Assembly: GCF_013337765.1 (NCBI RefSeq)
Contig: NZ_VBSB01000009.1
Span: forward strand, 1 to 64,000
Source: Mycolicibacterium sphagni
GTDB taxonomy: Bacteria; Actinomycetota; Actinomycetes; Mycobacteriales; Mycobacteriaceae
Direction of reading: 5' to 3'
Length of the DNA stretch: 64,000 nucleotides
Part shown: positions 8,572 to 17,627 of the stretch, in pieces
Position numbering within the stretch: the stretch's first letter is position 1
Layout of the letters: every line of letters begins with the position of its first letter
The notes under the pieces: model-generated
What the model was told of the DNA's origin: nothing
The model's database searches: none
What the model saw: the letters and a program-made list of their open reading frames with translations, nothing else
Program-made: the position numbers and the translations under genes

Positions 8572-9440
8572 GCCGGAGCTCCGATCGGTTCGCCGGTCAG
8601 CGCCAGCGACGGCACCCCGTCGCGGATCAGCACCGGAACGGGTTCGAGATGTTCACTGGTATCAGCGATTCCGGCACCGGCGTGGACGACGTCGTAGCGG
8701 GCATGGCACCGCGGGCAGCGCAGGACGTCGCCGGACAGGCAGGCTCCCGCCAGCGAGCCGGCGCAGCCGGGGCAGTGGTCCAGGTAGGCCAGCACCTCCG
8801 CACCGCTCCGGCAGGCCAGCACGACGGTCCCGTCGACCTCGAAACCCGCCACCTCGCCGGGCGCCAGCTCGGCGAGTTCGGGGACGGGGTGCCAGGTGGT
8901 CCGGTGGTGGCCGGTGTCCTGGATCCGCGACATCAGCGATTCGACCGGAATGACCGTTGCGCTGACCGCCGGGTCGGCGGGCACGACCTCGATGGCAGTG
9001 ACTTCCGGTGCGGCGGCCCGGACGGCGTCCTCCACGGCCAGTTCGAGCGTCACCGCCGATGACGGACAGCTCTTGCAGCTGCCTGAAAAGGCCAGCCGCA
9101 CAACCCCATTGCTGACGTCAACCAGCCGGACATCACCGCCGTGCGACCCCAGGTAGGGCCGTACCGTGTCCAGCGCGTGCGACACTCGCCGTGTCACGTC
9201 GTGCGGATGCAGGCCGTGCACCAACAACAGGCTGGCGATCAGGTCGTCGGCCGCCAGCCGATCGGCCGCGGCACCATCGACACGCTCGACGACCCGGGTC
9301 AGTGCCGCCCCGTAGAGATCGACCACCTCACGCACCAGCTGTTCGGCGCGTGCCGCGGCGACCGGCCCGCCGACTGCGCTGGCGTCCAGCAGGTTTTGTA
9401 TCCGCTCACCCGCCGATCGCCAGTGCGCGTCTGCGTCCAC
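8568..9440 (-). CDS. hhyE: NifU-domain plus Rieske-like Fe-S protein, HhyE-like
   Basis: A 290-residue two-domain protein. Residues about 85-155 are a NifU C-terminal domain with the CKSC pair (Cys122, Cys125). Residues about 180-285 resemble a Rieske ferredoxin fold, but the cluster loops read HCPGC (Cys223, Cys226) and CPRCH (Cys242, Cys245, His246) instead of the usual C-x-H and C-x2-H, so ligation is probably non-standard. It starts with GTG three bases after the hydrogenase large-subunit gene. In M. smegmatis the gene at this position (hhyE) encodes an Fe-S protein required for H2 oxidation with the respiratory chain, so electron transfer from the hydrogenase to quinone is the likely role. 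Confidence 0.82.
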   Translation of the reverse strand: MDADAHWRSAGERIQNLLDASAVGGPVAAARAEQLVREVVDLYGAALTRVVERVDGAAADRLAADDLIASLLLVHGLHPHDVTRRVSHALDTVRPYLGSHGGDVRLVDVSNGVVRLAFSGSCKSCPSSAVTLELAVEDAVRAAAPEVTAIEVVPADPAVSATVIPVESLMSRIQDTGHHRTTWHPVPELAELAPGEVAGFEVDGTVVLACRSGAEVLAYLDHCPGCAGSLAGACLSGDVLRCPRCHARYDVVHAGAGIADTSEHLEPVPVLIRDGVPSLALTGEPIGAPA

Positions 9441-9443
9441 CCG

Positions 9444-11240
9444 TCACTCCCCGGTCAGCGACTGCGTCGGAGTGTGCAGCTTGTCCAGCGACTTGCCCTC
9501 GCCTAGGTACATGTGCACTCCGCAGGGCAGGCAGGGGTCGAAGCTACGGACCGTGCGCATGATGTCGATGCCCTTGAAGTTCTCCCGGTCGTTCTCCTCG
9601 AAGATCGGCTGGCCCTGCACCGCGTCCTCGTACGGACCTGGTGTGCCGTAGCTGTCGCGCGGATTGGCGTTCCACGGCGTCGGGGGATAGGGGTGGTAGT
9701 TGGCGATCTTGCCGTCTCGAATCACCATGTGATGGCTCAGCACACCGCGCACCGCCTCGGTGAAGCCGCACCCGATGCCCTCGTTGGGAACGTCGAACTT
9801 CTCCCATGTCTTGGTCCGGCCGGCCCGGATCTCGACGAGGGCCTTCTCGGCGAAATGCAGTGCGCACGCCGCGGCGTACGCCTGGAAGTAGGTGCGGGCA
9901 CGGTTGCGTTCGATGGTGTTGCTGCCGTGCACCGGAATCTTCCATTCGAATTCGACGGGTCCCTTGAGTGCGGTCTTGGGGAAGTTGATCTGCACACTGG
10001 TGCCGGTGGCCGTGACATAGCCGATGTCGACCAGTCCGGCCAGCGCCGTCGACCACAACCGGGCCAGCGGGCCGCCGCCGGTATCCAGGGCCAGATGGTC
10101 GGTGCCGTCGAACCAGCGGGGCGACATCACCCAGCTGTAGTTCTCGTCGAAGTCGCGTTTCTGCGGGCGCGGATTGGTGTGCTGGTTCCACGGGTGGCGG
10201 CGGTCCACGGGGTTGCCCAGTGGATCGGTCTTCACGAACATCTCCTGGTCGTTCCAGTCGTCATAGTAGGAGTGTCCCAACAGGATTCGGATGCCGAGAT
10301 TGATATCGACCAGAGAGGTCGTGACGAGCTTGCCATCCACCACCACGCCGGGGGTCACGAACATCGCCCGGCCCCAGTCCTCCATATCCTTGTAGGCGAA
10401 GTTGCAGACCGCGGGATCCTGGAACGAGCCCCAGCAGCCCAGCAGCGTGCGGCGCAGGCCGACCTTCTCGTAACCCGGCAGTGCGTCGTAGAAGAAGTCG
10501 AAGAGATCGTCGTGCATCGGCACGACCTTCTTCATGAACTCGACGTAGCGCATCAGCCGGGTCATGTAGTCGGTCATCAGTTGGATGGTGGCCGTCGTCC
10601 CGATGCCGCCGGGATACAGCGTCGAGGGGTGCACGTGCCTGCCCTCCATGAGGCAGAACATCTCCCGGGTGTACCGGCTGACCTGCAGCGCCTCCCGGTA
10701 GAACTCACCGGTGAACGGGTTCAGTGCCCGCATGATGTCGGCGACGGTGCGATAGCCGTGCATGTCGGCGTGCGGGGCAGCGGTGTTCTCGGCCTTGGCC
10801 AGCACACTCGGATTGGTCTCGGAGACCATCTTCTCGCAATAGTCGACCCCGACCAGATTCTCCTGAAAGATGTTGTGGTCGAACATGTATTCCGCGGCTT
10901 CACCGAGGTTGATCAGCCACTCGCCGAGGTGCGGTGGCTTGACGCCGTAGGCCATGTTCTGGCAATAGCAAGAGCAGGTGGCGTGGTTGTCGCCGCAGAT
11001 GCCGCAGATCCGGCTGGTGATGAAATGGGCGTCGCGGGGATCCTTGCCCTTCATGAACAGCGAGTAGCCGCGGAAGATCGAGGAAGTGCTGTGACACTCG
11101 ACGACTTCGCGGTTCTCGAAGTCGATCTTGGTGTAGATGCCGAGGCTACCGACGATCCGGGTGATGGGGTCCCAGGCCATTTCGACAAGGGCGCCCGGCT
11201 CGTTCTTGATCTGCGACGGCTCAGGAATGATCGTTGTCAT
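9444..11240 (-). CDS. hhyL: [NiFe]-hydrogenase large subunit, group 1h (Hhy-type)
   Basis: A 598-residue catalytic subunit. The four nickel-iron ligands are present: RICGICGDNHATCS with Cys79 and Cys82, and DPCLPCGVH with Cys570 and Cys573. A 22-residue tail follows His576 and is expected to be removed by the endopeptidase encoded at 5283. The sequence around the L1 motif and the LGEWLINLGEAAEYMFDHN block look like the actinobacterial group 1h/group 5 enzymes that oxidise atmospheric H2. It is cytoplasmic by its lack of export signals, with the small subunit encoded 24 bases upstream. The subgroup call is from remembered family sequences. Confidence 0.95.
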   Translation of the reverse strand: MTTIIPEPSQIKNEPGALVEMAWDPITRIVGSLGIYTKIDFENREVVECHSTSSIFRGYSLFMKGKDPRDAHFITSRICGICGDNHATCSCYCQNMAYGVKPPHLGEWLINLGEAAEYMFDHNIFQENLVGVDYCEKMVSETNPSVLAKAENTAAPHADMHGYRTVADIMRALNPFTGEFYREALQVSRYTREMFCLMEGRHVHPSTLYPGGIGTTATIQLMTDYMTRLMRYVEFMKKVVPMHDDLFDFFYDALPGYEKVGLRRTLLGCWGSFQDPAVCNFAYKDMEDWGRAMFVTPGVVVDGKLVTTSLVDINLGIRILLGHSYYDDWNDQEMFVKTDPLGNPVDRRHPWNQHTNPRPQKRDFDENYSWVMSPRWFDGTDHLALDTGGGPLARLWSTALAGLVDIGYVTATGTSVQINFPKTALKGPVEFEWKIPVHGSNTIERNRARTYFQAYAAACALHFAEKALVEIRAGRTKTWEKFDVPNEGIGCGFTEAVRGVLSHHMVIRDGKIANYHPYPPTPWNANPRDSYGTPGPYEDAVQGQPIFEENDRENFKGIDIMRTVRSFDPCLPCGVHMYLGEGKSLDKLHTPTQSLTGE

Positions 11241-11264
11241 CGAACGTTACCTTCGATTCAGTGG

Positions 11265-12320
11265 TTACCAGGTGCGCCGGGCACCGGTGGTGAGGTCCTT
11301 GCCTTTGTGCCGCCAGCGCGGCTCCTTGTCGACTGTGCGCCCGGTGATTTCGCGCAGGTTGCGGATCACCGATCCGTAGAGCCCCGAGGCGGTTGTGGAC
11401 AACTTGCCGCCGGGCGGCTCGTCCATGAACGGCATGAATTTGTCGGGGAAGCCGGGCATGGTGCAGCCGATGCAGATGCCACCGACGTTAGGGCAGCCGC
11501 CGACTCCGTTGATCCAACCACGTTTGGGCACATTGCATTTCACGACAGGACCCCAGCATCCGAGCTTGACGATGCATTTGGGTGATCCGTATTCTTCTGC
11601 GAAATCGCCCTGCTCGTAATAGCCGGCCCGATCGCACCCCTCGTGAACGGTCTTACCGAACAGCCATTGTGGTCGCAACGCGTCGTCGAGCGGGATCATC
11701 GGCGCTTGCCCGGTGGCCATGTAGAGCAGATAGGTCAGCGTCTCGGAAAGGTTGTCCGGATGGATCGGGCAGCCCGGTACGCAGACGATGGGAATGCCGG
11801 CCTTGCTCTTCCAATCCCAGCCCAGGTAGTCCGGAACTCCCATGGCGCCGGTCGGGTTTCCGGCCATCGCGTGGATGCCTCCATAAGTGGCGCAGGTGCC
11901 CACCGCCACCACCGCGGTGGCCTTCGGCGTCAGTCTGTCCAGCCACTCGCTGGTGGTCATCGGCTGGCCGGTTGCCGGGTCGTTACCGAAGCCGCACCAA
12001 TACCCCTCGGTGTGCAATTGTTCGTTGGGGATTGAACCTTCGACGACGAGGACGAACGGCTCCAACTCACCGCGATCGGCCCGGAAGAACCATTCGAGGA
12101 AGTCGTCGGCGCCGCCGGCGGGACCGCATTCGAAATCGATCAGCGGCCAGTGCACCGCAACTTGGGGCAGGCCCGGCAGCGCGCCGAGGGCGATCTCCTC
12201 GATGCTGGGCTGGGTGGCGGCAGTCAACGCCACCGAATCACCATCGCAACTGAGGCCCGCGTTGATCCACAGAACGTGGATCAAGGTTTGTTCTGCTTTG
12301 ACTGCTGCTTCCGTTGGCAT
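11265..12320 (-). CDS. hhyS: [NiFe]-hydrogenase small subunit, group 1h (Hhy-type)
   Basis: A 351-residue Fe-S subunit carrying the electron-relay clusters. No twin-arginine signal is present, so the enzyme is cytoplasmic. At the N-terminus the usual CxxC of the proximal cluster is replaced by Cys25-Asp-Gly-Asp28, matching the 3Cys-1Asp ligation reported for the actinobacterial-type hydrogenase of Ralstonia eutropha. Other cluster segments include VGTCATYGG, CVPGCPIHPDN, GCDRAGYY and the C-terminal GGCPNVGGICIGCTMPGFPDKF. The ATG at 12320 has only a weak ribosome-binding site; a candidate promoter lies 85-115 bases upstream, so it may be transcribed separately from hypAB. Confidence 0.95.
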   Translation of the reverse strand: MPTEAAVKAEQTLIHVLWINAGLSCDGDSVALTAATQPSIEEIALGALPGLPQVAVHWPLIDFECGPAGGADDFLEWFFRADRGELEPFVLVVEGSIPNEQLHTEGYWCGFGNDPATGQPMTTSEWLDRLTPKATAVVAVGTCATYGGIHAMAGNPTGAMGVPDYLGWDWKSKAGIPIVCVPGCPIHPDNLSETLTYLLYMATGQAPMIPLDDALRPQWLFGKTVHEGCDRAGYYEQGDFAEEYGSPKCIVKLGCWGPVVKCNVPKRGWINGVGGCPNVGGICIGCTMPGFPDKFMPFMDEPPGGKLSTTASGLYGSVIRNLREITGRTVDKEPRWRHKGKDLTTGARRTW

Positions 12321-12404
12321 CTGCGCAGCTTCCCGGGACGGGAGCTGACCGTCCCTTGCGCCGCCGGAGTCGACCGTCGGCCCTCTTGCGCGGCGTTGGT
12401 TCTG

Positions 12405-12433
12405 GGTCTACTCCGGGCCCAGGGTGTTGTCAA
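12405..12433 (-). promoter_or_regulatory. candidate promoter for hhyS operon
   Basis: On the minus strand a perfect -35 hexamer TTGACA (12428-12433) stands 17 bases from TAGACC (12405-12410), a partial match to the mycobacterial -10. Transcription would start near 12398 and leave a leader of about 80 bases. The 228-base gap between hypB and hhyS holds no other gene that I can support. The -10 lacks the final T, so confidence is limited. Confidence 0.35.
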
Positions 12434-12548
12434 TGCTTGCCGGATGGCTGGAAAGGCTGGCCCGACGCGGTCCGAATCTGGTAGACCGGACACAGCGGTC
12501 AAACCGCGAAATAGTTCGCACGGACGTTAATTTCGAGTTCGTGCGTGG

Positions 12549-13328
12549 TTACTTCTCTGTCTCTGCAGCGAAGCCGCGAAGCCAATCGAACCAGGCGGAC
12601 ATGCCCTCGCCAGTGCGGGCGCTCACCGGCAGGATCGTTGCGGTCGGATTCACGTCACGGACCCGCGCCACATAGGTTTCGATGTCGACGTCCAGATATG
12701 GCACCAGGTCGATCTTGTTCAGCAACACCACGTCGACCGAGCGGAACATCACCGGATACTTCAGCGGCTTGTCCTCGCCCTCGGTCACCGAATAGACCAT
12801 CGCCTTGGCATGCTCACCGACGTCGAACTCGGCCGGGCACACCAGATTCCCGACGTTCTCGATGATGACCAGGTCCAGCGCGGGAAGGTCGAGACCCTGC
12901 AGTGCACGGTTGACCATCGGGGCATCCAGGTGGCATTCGCCACCGAACCCGTTGTTGGTGTTGAGCAGGGAGATCTGGGCGCCGCGGCCGCCGAGTTTGG
13001 CGGCGTCGAGGTCGGTGGCGATGTCACCCTCGATCACGCCGACGGCGAGGTCGCCCGCCAGCTCGTCCAGGGTGGCAGCCAGCACCGTCGTCTTACCTGA
13101 GCCCGGTGAGCTCATCAGGTTCAGGACCCGGATCCCGTTGCTTTCGAAAGCTGTCCGGTTGATATCGGCTCGGGTGTCGTTCTCGGCGAAGATGTGCTCG
13201 AGCACCTCGATGCGCTCCGTGCCGGTCGCGTAACCACTGTGGTCACCGTGATCGTGGGATTGCTGCTCATGATCGTCGTGCTCGTGGCTGTGCACCGTGC
13301 CGTCGTCGTGACGGTGAAACCTGCCCAT
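12549..13328 (-). CDS. hypB: hydrogenase nickel incorporation GTPase HypB
   Basis: A 259-residue GTPase that drives nickel insertion into the large subunit together with HypA. The N-terminus is histidine-rich (FHRHDDG, HSHEHDDHEQQSHDHGDH, residues 4-32), a nickel-storage region. The P-loop is SSPGSGKT, with ENVGNLVCP as the metal-site cysteine region and NKIDL as the guanine-specificity motif. Start MGRFHRH at 13328 is chosen over a longer frame because it begins just ahead of the His-rich region, has AAAGG upstream, and follows hypA by 25 bases. The N-terminal CxxCGC high-affinity nickel site of E. coli HypB is absent. Confidence 0.95.
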   Translation of the reverse strand: MGRFHRHDDGTVHSHEHDDHEQQSHDHGDHSGYATGTERIEVLEHIFAENDTRADINRTAFESNGIRVLNLMSSPGSGKTTVLAATLDELAGDLAVGVIEGDIATDLDAAKLGGRGAQISLLNTNNGFGGECHLDAPMVNRALQGLDLPALDLVIIENVGNLVCPAEFDVGEHAKAMVYSVTEGEDKPLKYPVMFRSVDVVLLNKIDLVPYLDVDIETYVARVRDVNPTATILPVSARTGEGMSAWFDWLRGFAAETEK

Positions 13329-13353
13329 CCTGAATACCTTTCGCCTTCCCGGA

Positions 13354-13689
13354 TTACGCCACGTCGAGCGAGGTGACCAGGAACTCGTTGCCCCGCACCA
13401 CCTCGACGTCAGAGCTCTCACATTGCGGGCAGCACACCGACCATCGGGAGGCGATCTCGGAATGCTGACCGCAACTGCGGCAGTTCACCTCGGCGGCGAC
13501 CAACTCGAGCTCCAACTCCGCCTCGGGCATGTTCTCGTGATCGCGGACCAGGGTCCAGCAGAACGACAGTGACTCGGGCACCACCTGTCGAAGAGCCCCG
13601 ATCTGCACCCGAACCACATCGACGCGGCGGCCGGCCGCATAGGGCTTCACCACCCCGGCGATCGCGTGGCACAGCGACAATTCGTGCAC
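13354..13689 (-). CDS. hypA: hydrogenase nickel metallochaperone HypA
   Basis: A 111-residue protein with the nickel-binding N-terminus Met-His-Glu (GTG start, VHELSL) and a zinc finger made of CRSC near residue 72 and CCPQC near residue 88. It delivers nickel with HypB to the hydrogenase precursor. The GTG at 13689 is selected because family members must begin MHE and because AGAGGAAG lies upstream; the reading frame stays open further but the extension is not HypA-like. It is the first gene of the leftward hydrogenase unit and is divergent from hypF. Confidence 0.93.
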   Translation of the reverse strand: MHELSLCHAIAGVVKPYAAGRRVDVVRVQIGALRQVVPESLSFCWTLVRDHENMPEAELELELVAAEVNCRSCGQHSEIASRWSVCCPQCESSDVEVVRGNEFLVTSLDVA

Positions 13690-13731
13690 GGTCGGTCTTC
13701 CTCTGTCAGGGATCGGGCAGGCCTGCACCCT

Positions 13732-13746
13732 ACAGCGCAGCGCTGT
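13732..13746. promoter_or_regulatory. palindrome in the hypA-hypF divergent region
   Basis: A perfect 7-base inverted repeat with a single central base (ACAGCGC-A-GCGCTGT) lies 43 bases upstream of the hypA start. A second short palindrome (TTTCG-CTG-CGAAA) is at 13783-13795. Either could be a regulator site for the divergent hydrogenase operons; no regulator is identified. Confidence 0.35.
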
Positions 13747-13796
13747 TGCAGCCGAGAGCCTTCTGGACGGAAAAACGCAGACTTTCGCTGCGAAAT

Positions 13797-13812
13797 TGTG
13801 ATTGTGGTCATA
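13797..13812. promoter_or_regulatory. candidate CRP-like site
   Basis: TGTGA-N6-TCATA matches the mycobacterial CRP consensus TGTGA-N6-TCACA with one mismatch. It lies between the divergent hypA and hypF genes, a plausible place for carbon-starvation control of hydrogenase. The match is short and may be chance. Confidence 0.3.
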
Positions 13813-13894
13813 GGACGGCGGGACTAGGGTTGCGTTCACTTACTCGTGCGAACAGCCCACCGTCACGGGTCGTCGTTATCTGCTCAGGAGGTTC

Positions 13895-13930
13895 ATGAGC
13901 ATCTTTCTATCCCTGCGTCCGGCGGGCTGA
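13895..13930 (+). CDS. possible 11-codon upstream reading frame before hypF
   Basis: ATG at 13895 is preceded by a full ribosome-binding core (TCAGGAGGTTC) and is followed by ten codons to TGA, giving MSIFLSLRPAG. It ends 15 bases before hypF, whose own site (AAGGACGACCCG) follows. It may be a translated leader that couples ribosomes onto hypF, or simply chance. No homologue is known to me. Confidence 0.35.
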   Translation: MSIFLSLRPAG

Positions 13931-13945
13931 GGTAAGGACGACCCG

Positions 13946-16279
13946 ATGAATGTGCGGGTGCGTCTCGACATCACCGGCGTGGTGCAGGGCGTCGGCTTTC
14001 GACCGGCGGTCGCGCGGATCGCCGCCGAGTTCAGGCTGGGCGGTCTCGTGTACAACGACGCCGGGTCAGTCCACTGCGAGTTGGAGGGTCCGGTCGGCGA
14101 TGTCGATGCGGCGATTGCGGCGATCCAGCATCGCCCGCCGCCGATGGCACGCATTGACACCCTGCGCAGTAAACGATTGGAACCCCACGGCGACAACAAT
14201 TTTGAGATCGTCGGCAGTCGCAACGGCGACGACTCGCGCACCCTGGTCCCGCCGGACATCGCGGTATGCGAGGACTGCCTGCGGGAGATGCGTGATCCCG
14301 CTGACCGTCGCTACGGCCACCCGTTCATCACCTGCACAAACTGCGGGCCGCGCTACACGGTGATCACCGATCTGCCGTATGACCGGCCGGCCACCACCAT
14401 GACCGGCTTCCCGATGTGCGCGTCGTGCGCCGCGGAGTATCACGACCCGCTGGATCGCCGGTACCACGCCCAGACGGTCGCTTGTCCGGACTGCGGGCCC
14501 CGACTGGCATGGTGGCCGGGTGCGGGGGAGCCCGAGACCGGCGACCCGATCGGTGCGGCGGCGGCCGCACTGCGGGCTGGACGGATCGTCGCCGTCAAGG
14601 GGATCGGCGGCTTCCATCTGGCCTGTCGTGCCGACGACCCAACCGTCGTCGCCGAGTTGCGCAGGCGCAAGAGCCGGCCGGCCAAGCCGTTCGCGGTGAT
14701 GGTCGCCGACCTGGCCGCCGCCGCCGACATCGCGATGCTCGACGACGCGGCAGCGGCCGCGTTGACCGCGCCGTCGGCTCCGATCGTGCTCGTCGCGCGC
14801 CTGCCTGGCGGGGTCGCCGATGACGTGGCGCCGGGGCTGGCTGACCTGGGGGTGATGCTCGCCTACTCGCCTGTGCACCATCAGCTGTTCGACCGGCTGG
14901 GGGGTTCGATGACGCTGGTGATGACGTCGGCCAATCAGGGCGGATCACCGATCGTCTTCCGCGATGAGGATCTCGGCTGGATCGACGGCCTGGCCGACGC
15001 GGTGCTCACCCATGACCGGCCCATCCACGTACCGTGCGAGGACTCGGTGGTCGCGCTCGACGACCACGGCGCCCAGGTGCCGCTGCGCCGCTCGCGCGGT
15101 TATGCCCCGCTGCCGGTGTCGGTATCCGGGCCACTCGCGGAGCGCGTCATCCTCGCGACCGGCGGCGACCTGAAGACGACCTTCTGCCTGATGGGTGCGG
15201 ACGGCCACGCCCACATGTCCTCCCATCTGGGTGACATGGCGGACCTGCGCACCCAGAGCTGTTTCGACGCGGCGCTGCAACACCTGGCCTTCATGACCGA
15301 CCGCACACCCGATGTGATCGCCTGCGATATGCACCCCGGTTACGCCACCACCGCATGGGCGCGGAACTACGCCATGGGCCGATCCGTCGTCGCCGTCCAG
15401 CACCACCACGCCCATGCCGTTTCGCTGCTGGCCGAGCACCGCAGGCTGGGCACACCTGTCATCGCGGTCACCTACGACGGCACCGGCTATGGCACCGATG
15501 GCACCATCTGGGGCGGTGAACTCCTGGCGGTCACCGATACCGCCCGCTTCACCCGCGTCGGTCACCTGCGTCCGTTCGCGTTGCCCGGCGGGGATGGTGC
15601 CGTGCGCCAGCCCGCCCGCATCGCACTGGATCTGCTGCATCGTGCCGGTGTCGACTGGGCCGGCGACCTGCCGCCAGTGGCCGCGCTCGACGAGACCGCA
15701 CTGCACATTCTGCGTCAGCAGATCCCGCGTGGACTGGGGTGCGTACCCACCACCAGCATGGGTCGGCTCTTCGACGCGGTGGCAAGCCTGCTCGGGGTGT
15801 GCCAGGTCGTCACCTATGAGGGGCAGGCCGCAGTGGAGCTGGAGCATCTGGCGCGACGAGGACAGCCGAGCCCGCTGGATTTCACCGTCACCGACGGTGT
15901 TGTGGACTCCACACCGGTGATCGCCGGGATCGTCGAGGGGCTGCGCGCCGGCATGCTCGTGGCGGACCTGGCAGCCGGTTTCCACCAGGCGGTGGTCCGG
16001 GCGTCCGCTGCTGCCGCCGCCGAGTGCGCCCGAGCGGCCGGTATATCGGTCATCGGGTTGACTGGCGGCGTGTTCTCGAATCGAATTCTCCTGCAGGGCC
16101 TTCGGGCCGCACTAAGCGATCGGGGATTCGAGGTCCTCAGCCATCGGATCGTGCCATGTAACGACGGAGGCCTGGCGCTCGGCCAGGCCGCCATCGCCGC
16201 CGCGACGTTGATCGACGCGGAACCGGCGGCTGTATCGGAAAGGAACGGCGTATGTGCCTCGGAATCCCCGGCAAGGTGA
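13946..16279 (+). CDS. hypF: carbamoyltransferase HypF
   Basis: A 777-residue enzyme making the cyanide ligands of the [NiFe] centre from carbamoyl phosphate. Domains in order: acylphosphatase (residues 1-90, with VVQGVGFRPAV), two zinc-finger pairs (CEDCLREM...CTNCGPRY and CASC...CPDCGPR), a YrdC-like ATP-binding domain (about 195-385) and a Kae1-like carbamoyltransferase domain with VQHHHAHAVSLLAEH and VTYDGTGYGTDG. Length is standard. It heads the rightward hyp operon and its end overlaps the hypC start by 28 bases. Confidence 0.97.
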   Translation: MNVRVRLDITGVVQGVGFRPAVARIAAEFRLGGLVYNDAGSVHCELEGPVGDVDAAIAAIQHRPPPMARIDTLRSKRLEPHGDNNFEIVGSRNGDDSRTLVPPDIAVCEDCLREMRDPADRRYGHPFITCTNCGPRYTVITDLPYDRPATTMTGFPMCASCAAEYHDPLDRRYHAQTVACPDCGPRLAWWPGAGEPETGDPIGAAAAALRAGRIVAVKGIGGFHLACRADDPTVVAELRRRKSRPAKPFAVMVADLAAAADIAMLDDAAAAALTAPSAPIVLVARLPGGVADDVAPGLADLGVMLAYSPVHHQLFDRLGGSMTLVMTSANQGGSPIVFRDEDLGWIDGLADAVLTHDRPIHVPCEDSVVALDDHGAQVPLRRSRGYAPLPVSVSGPLAERVILATGGDLKTTFCLMGADGHAHMSSHLGDMADLRTQSCFDAALQHLAFMTDRTPDVIACDMHPGYATTAWARNYAMGRSVVAVQHHHAHAVSLLAEHRRLGTPVIAVTYDGTGYGTDGTIWGGELLAVTDTARFTRVGHLRPFALPGGDGAVRQPARIALDLLHRAGVDWAGDLPPVAALDETALHILRQQIPRGLGCVPTTSMGRLFDAVASLLGVCQVVTYEGQAAVELEHLARRGQPSPLDFTVTDGVVDSTPVIAGIVEGLRAGMLVADLAAGFHQAVVRASAAAAAECARAAGISVIGLTGGVFSNRILLQGLRAALSDRGFEVLSHRIVPCNDGGLALGQAAIAAATLIDAEPAAVSERNGVCASESPAR

Positions 16280-16523
16280 TCAAGATCTGGGAGGAGGCGG
16301 GGACACGGATGTCCACCGTCGACTTCGGTGGCACCACGAAGACGGTATGCCTGGCATATCTGCCCGACATGCAGATCGGCGAATACACAATCGTCCATGC
16401 GGGTTTCGCGATCACGCGGCTTGACGAGGAATCGGCCAACGAGACGCTGCAGATGTTCAAAGACCTCGGCGTCCTGGAAGAGGAGCTCGGCGGCACCGAC
16501 GGACAGGGTAGGAGGGAGCTGGC

Positions 16524-16527
<4 letters not shown>
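16252..16527 (+). CDS. hypC: hydrogenase maturation chaperone HypC (hyp-operon copy)
   Basis: A 91-residue HypC-family protein beginning [17 protein letters not shown] with the essential Cys2. It complexes HypD and carries the Fe(CN)2CO unit to the large subunit. The start has GGAAAGGAACGGCGT upstream and lies inside the hypF 3' end; the stop overlaps the hypD start (ATGA). It differs clearly from the other HypC at 5030 in the middle and C-terminal regions, so the genome has two, probably with separate partner preferences. Confidence 0.95.

Positions 16528-17619
<1,092 letters not shown>

Positions 17620-17627
<8 letters not shown>

Noticed and set aside
9513..11585. Long plus-strand reading frame (690 codons) opposite the hydrogenase genes
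   Set aside because: It mirrors the large and small subunit genes and has the His/Asp/Gly/Val-rich composition of antisense frames in high-GC DNA, with no recognisable domain. The minus-strand proteins carry all catalytic motifs.
12321..12548. Possible gene for a third hydrogenase subunit (such as HucM of the group 2a enzyme) upstream of the small subunit
   Set aside because: The 228-base gap has no frame with a credible start or composition, and the enzyme looks like group 1h rather than 2a.
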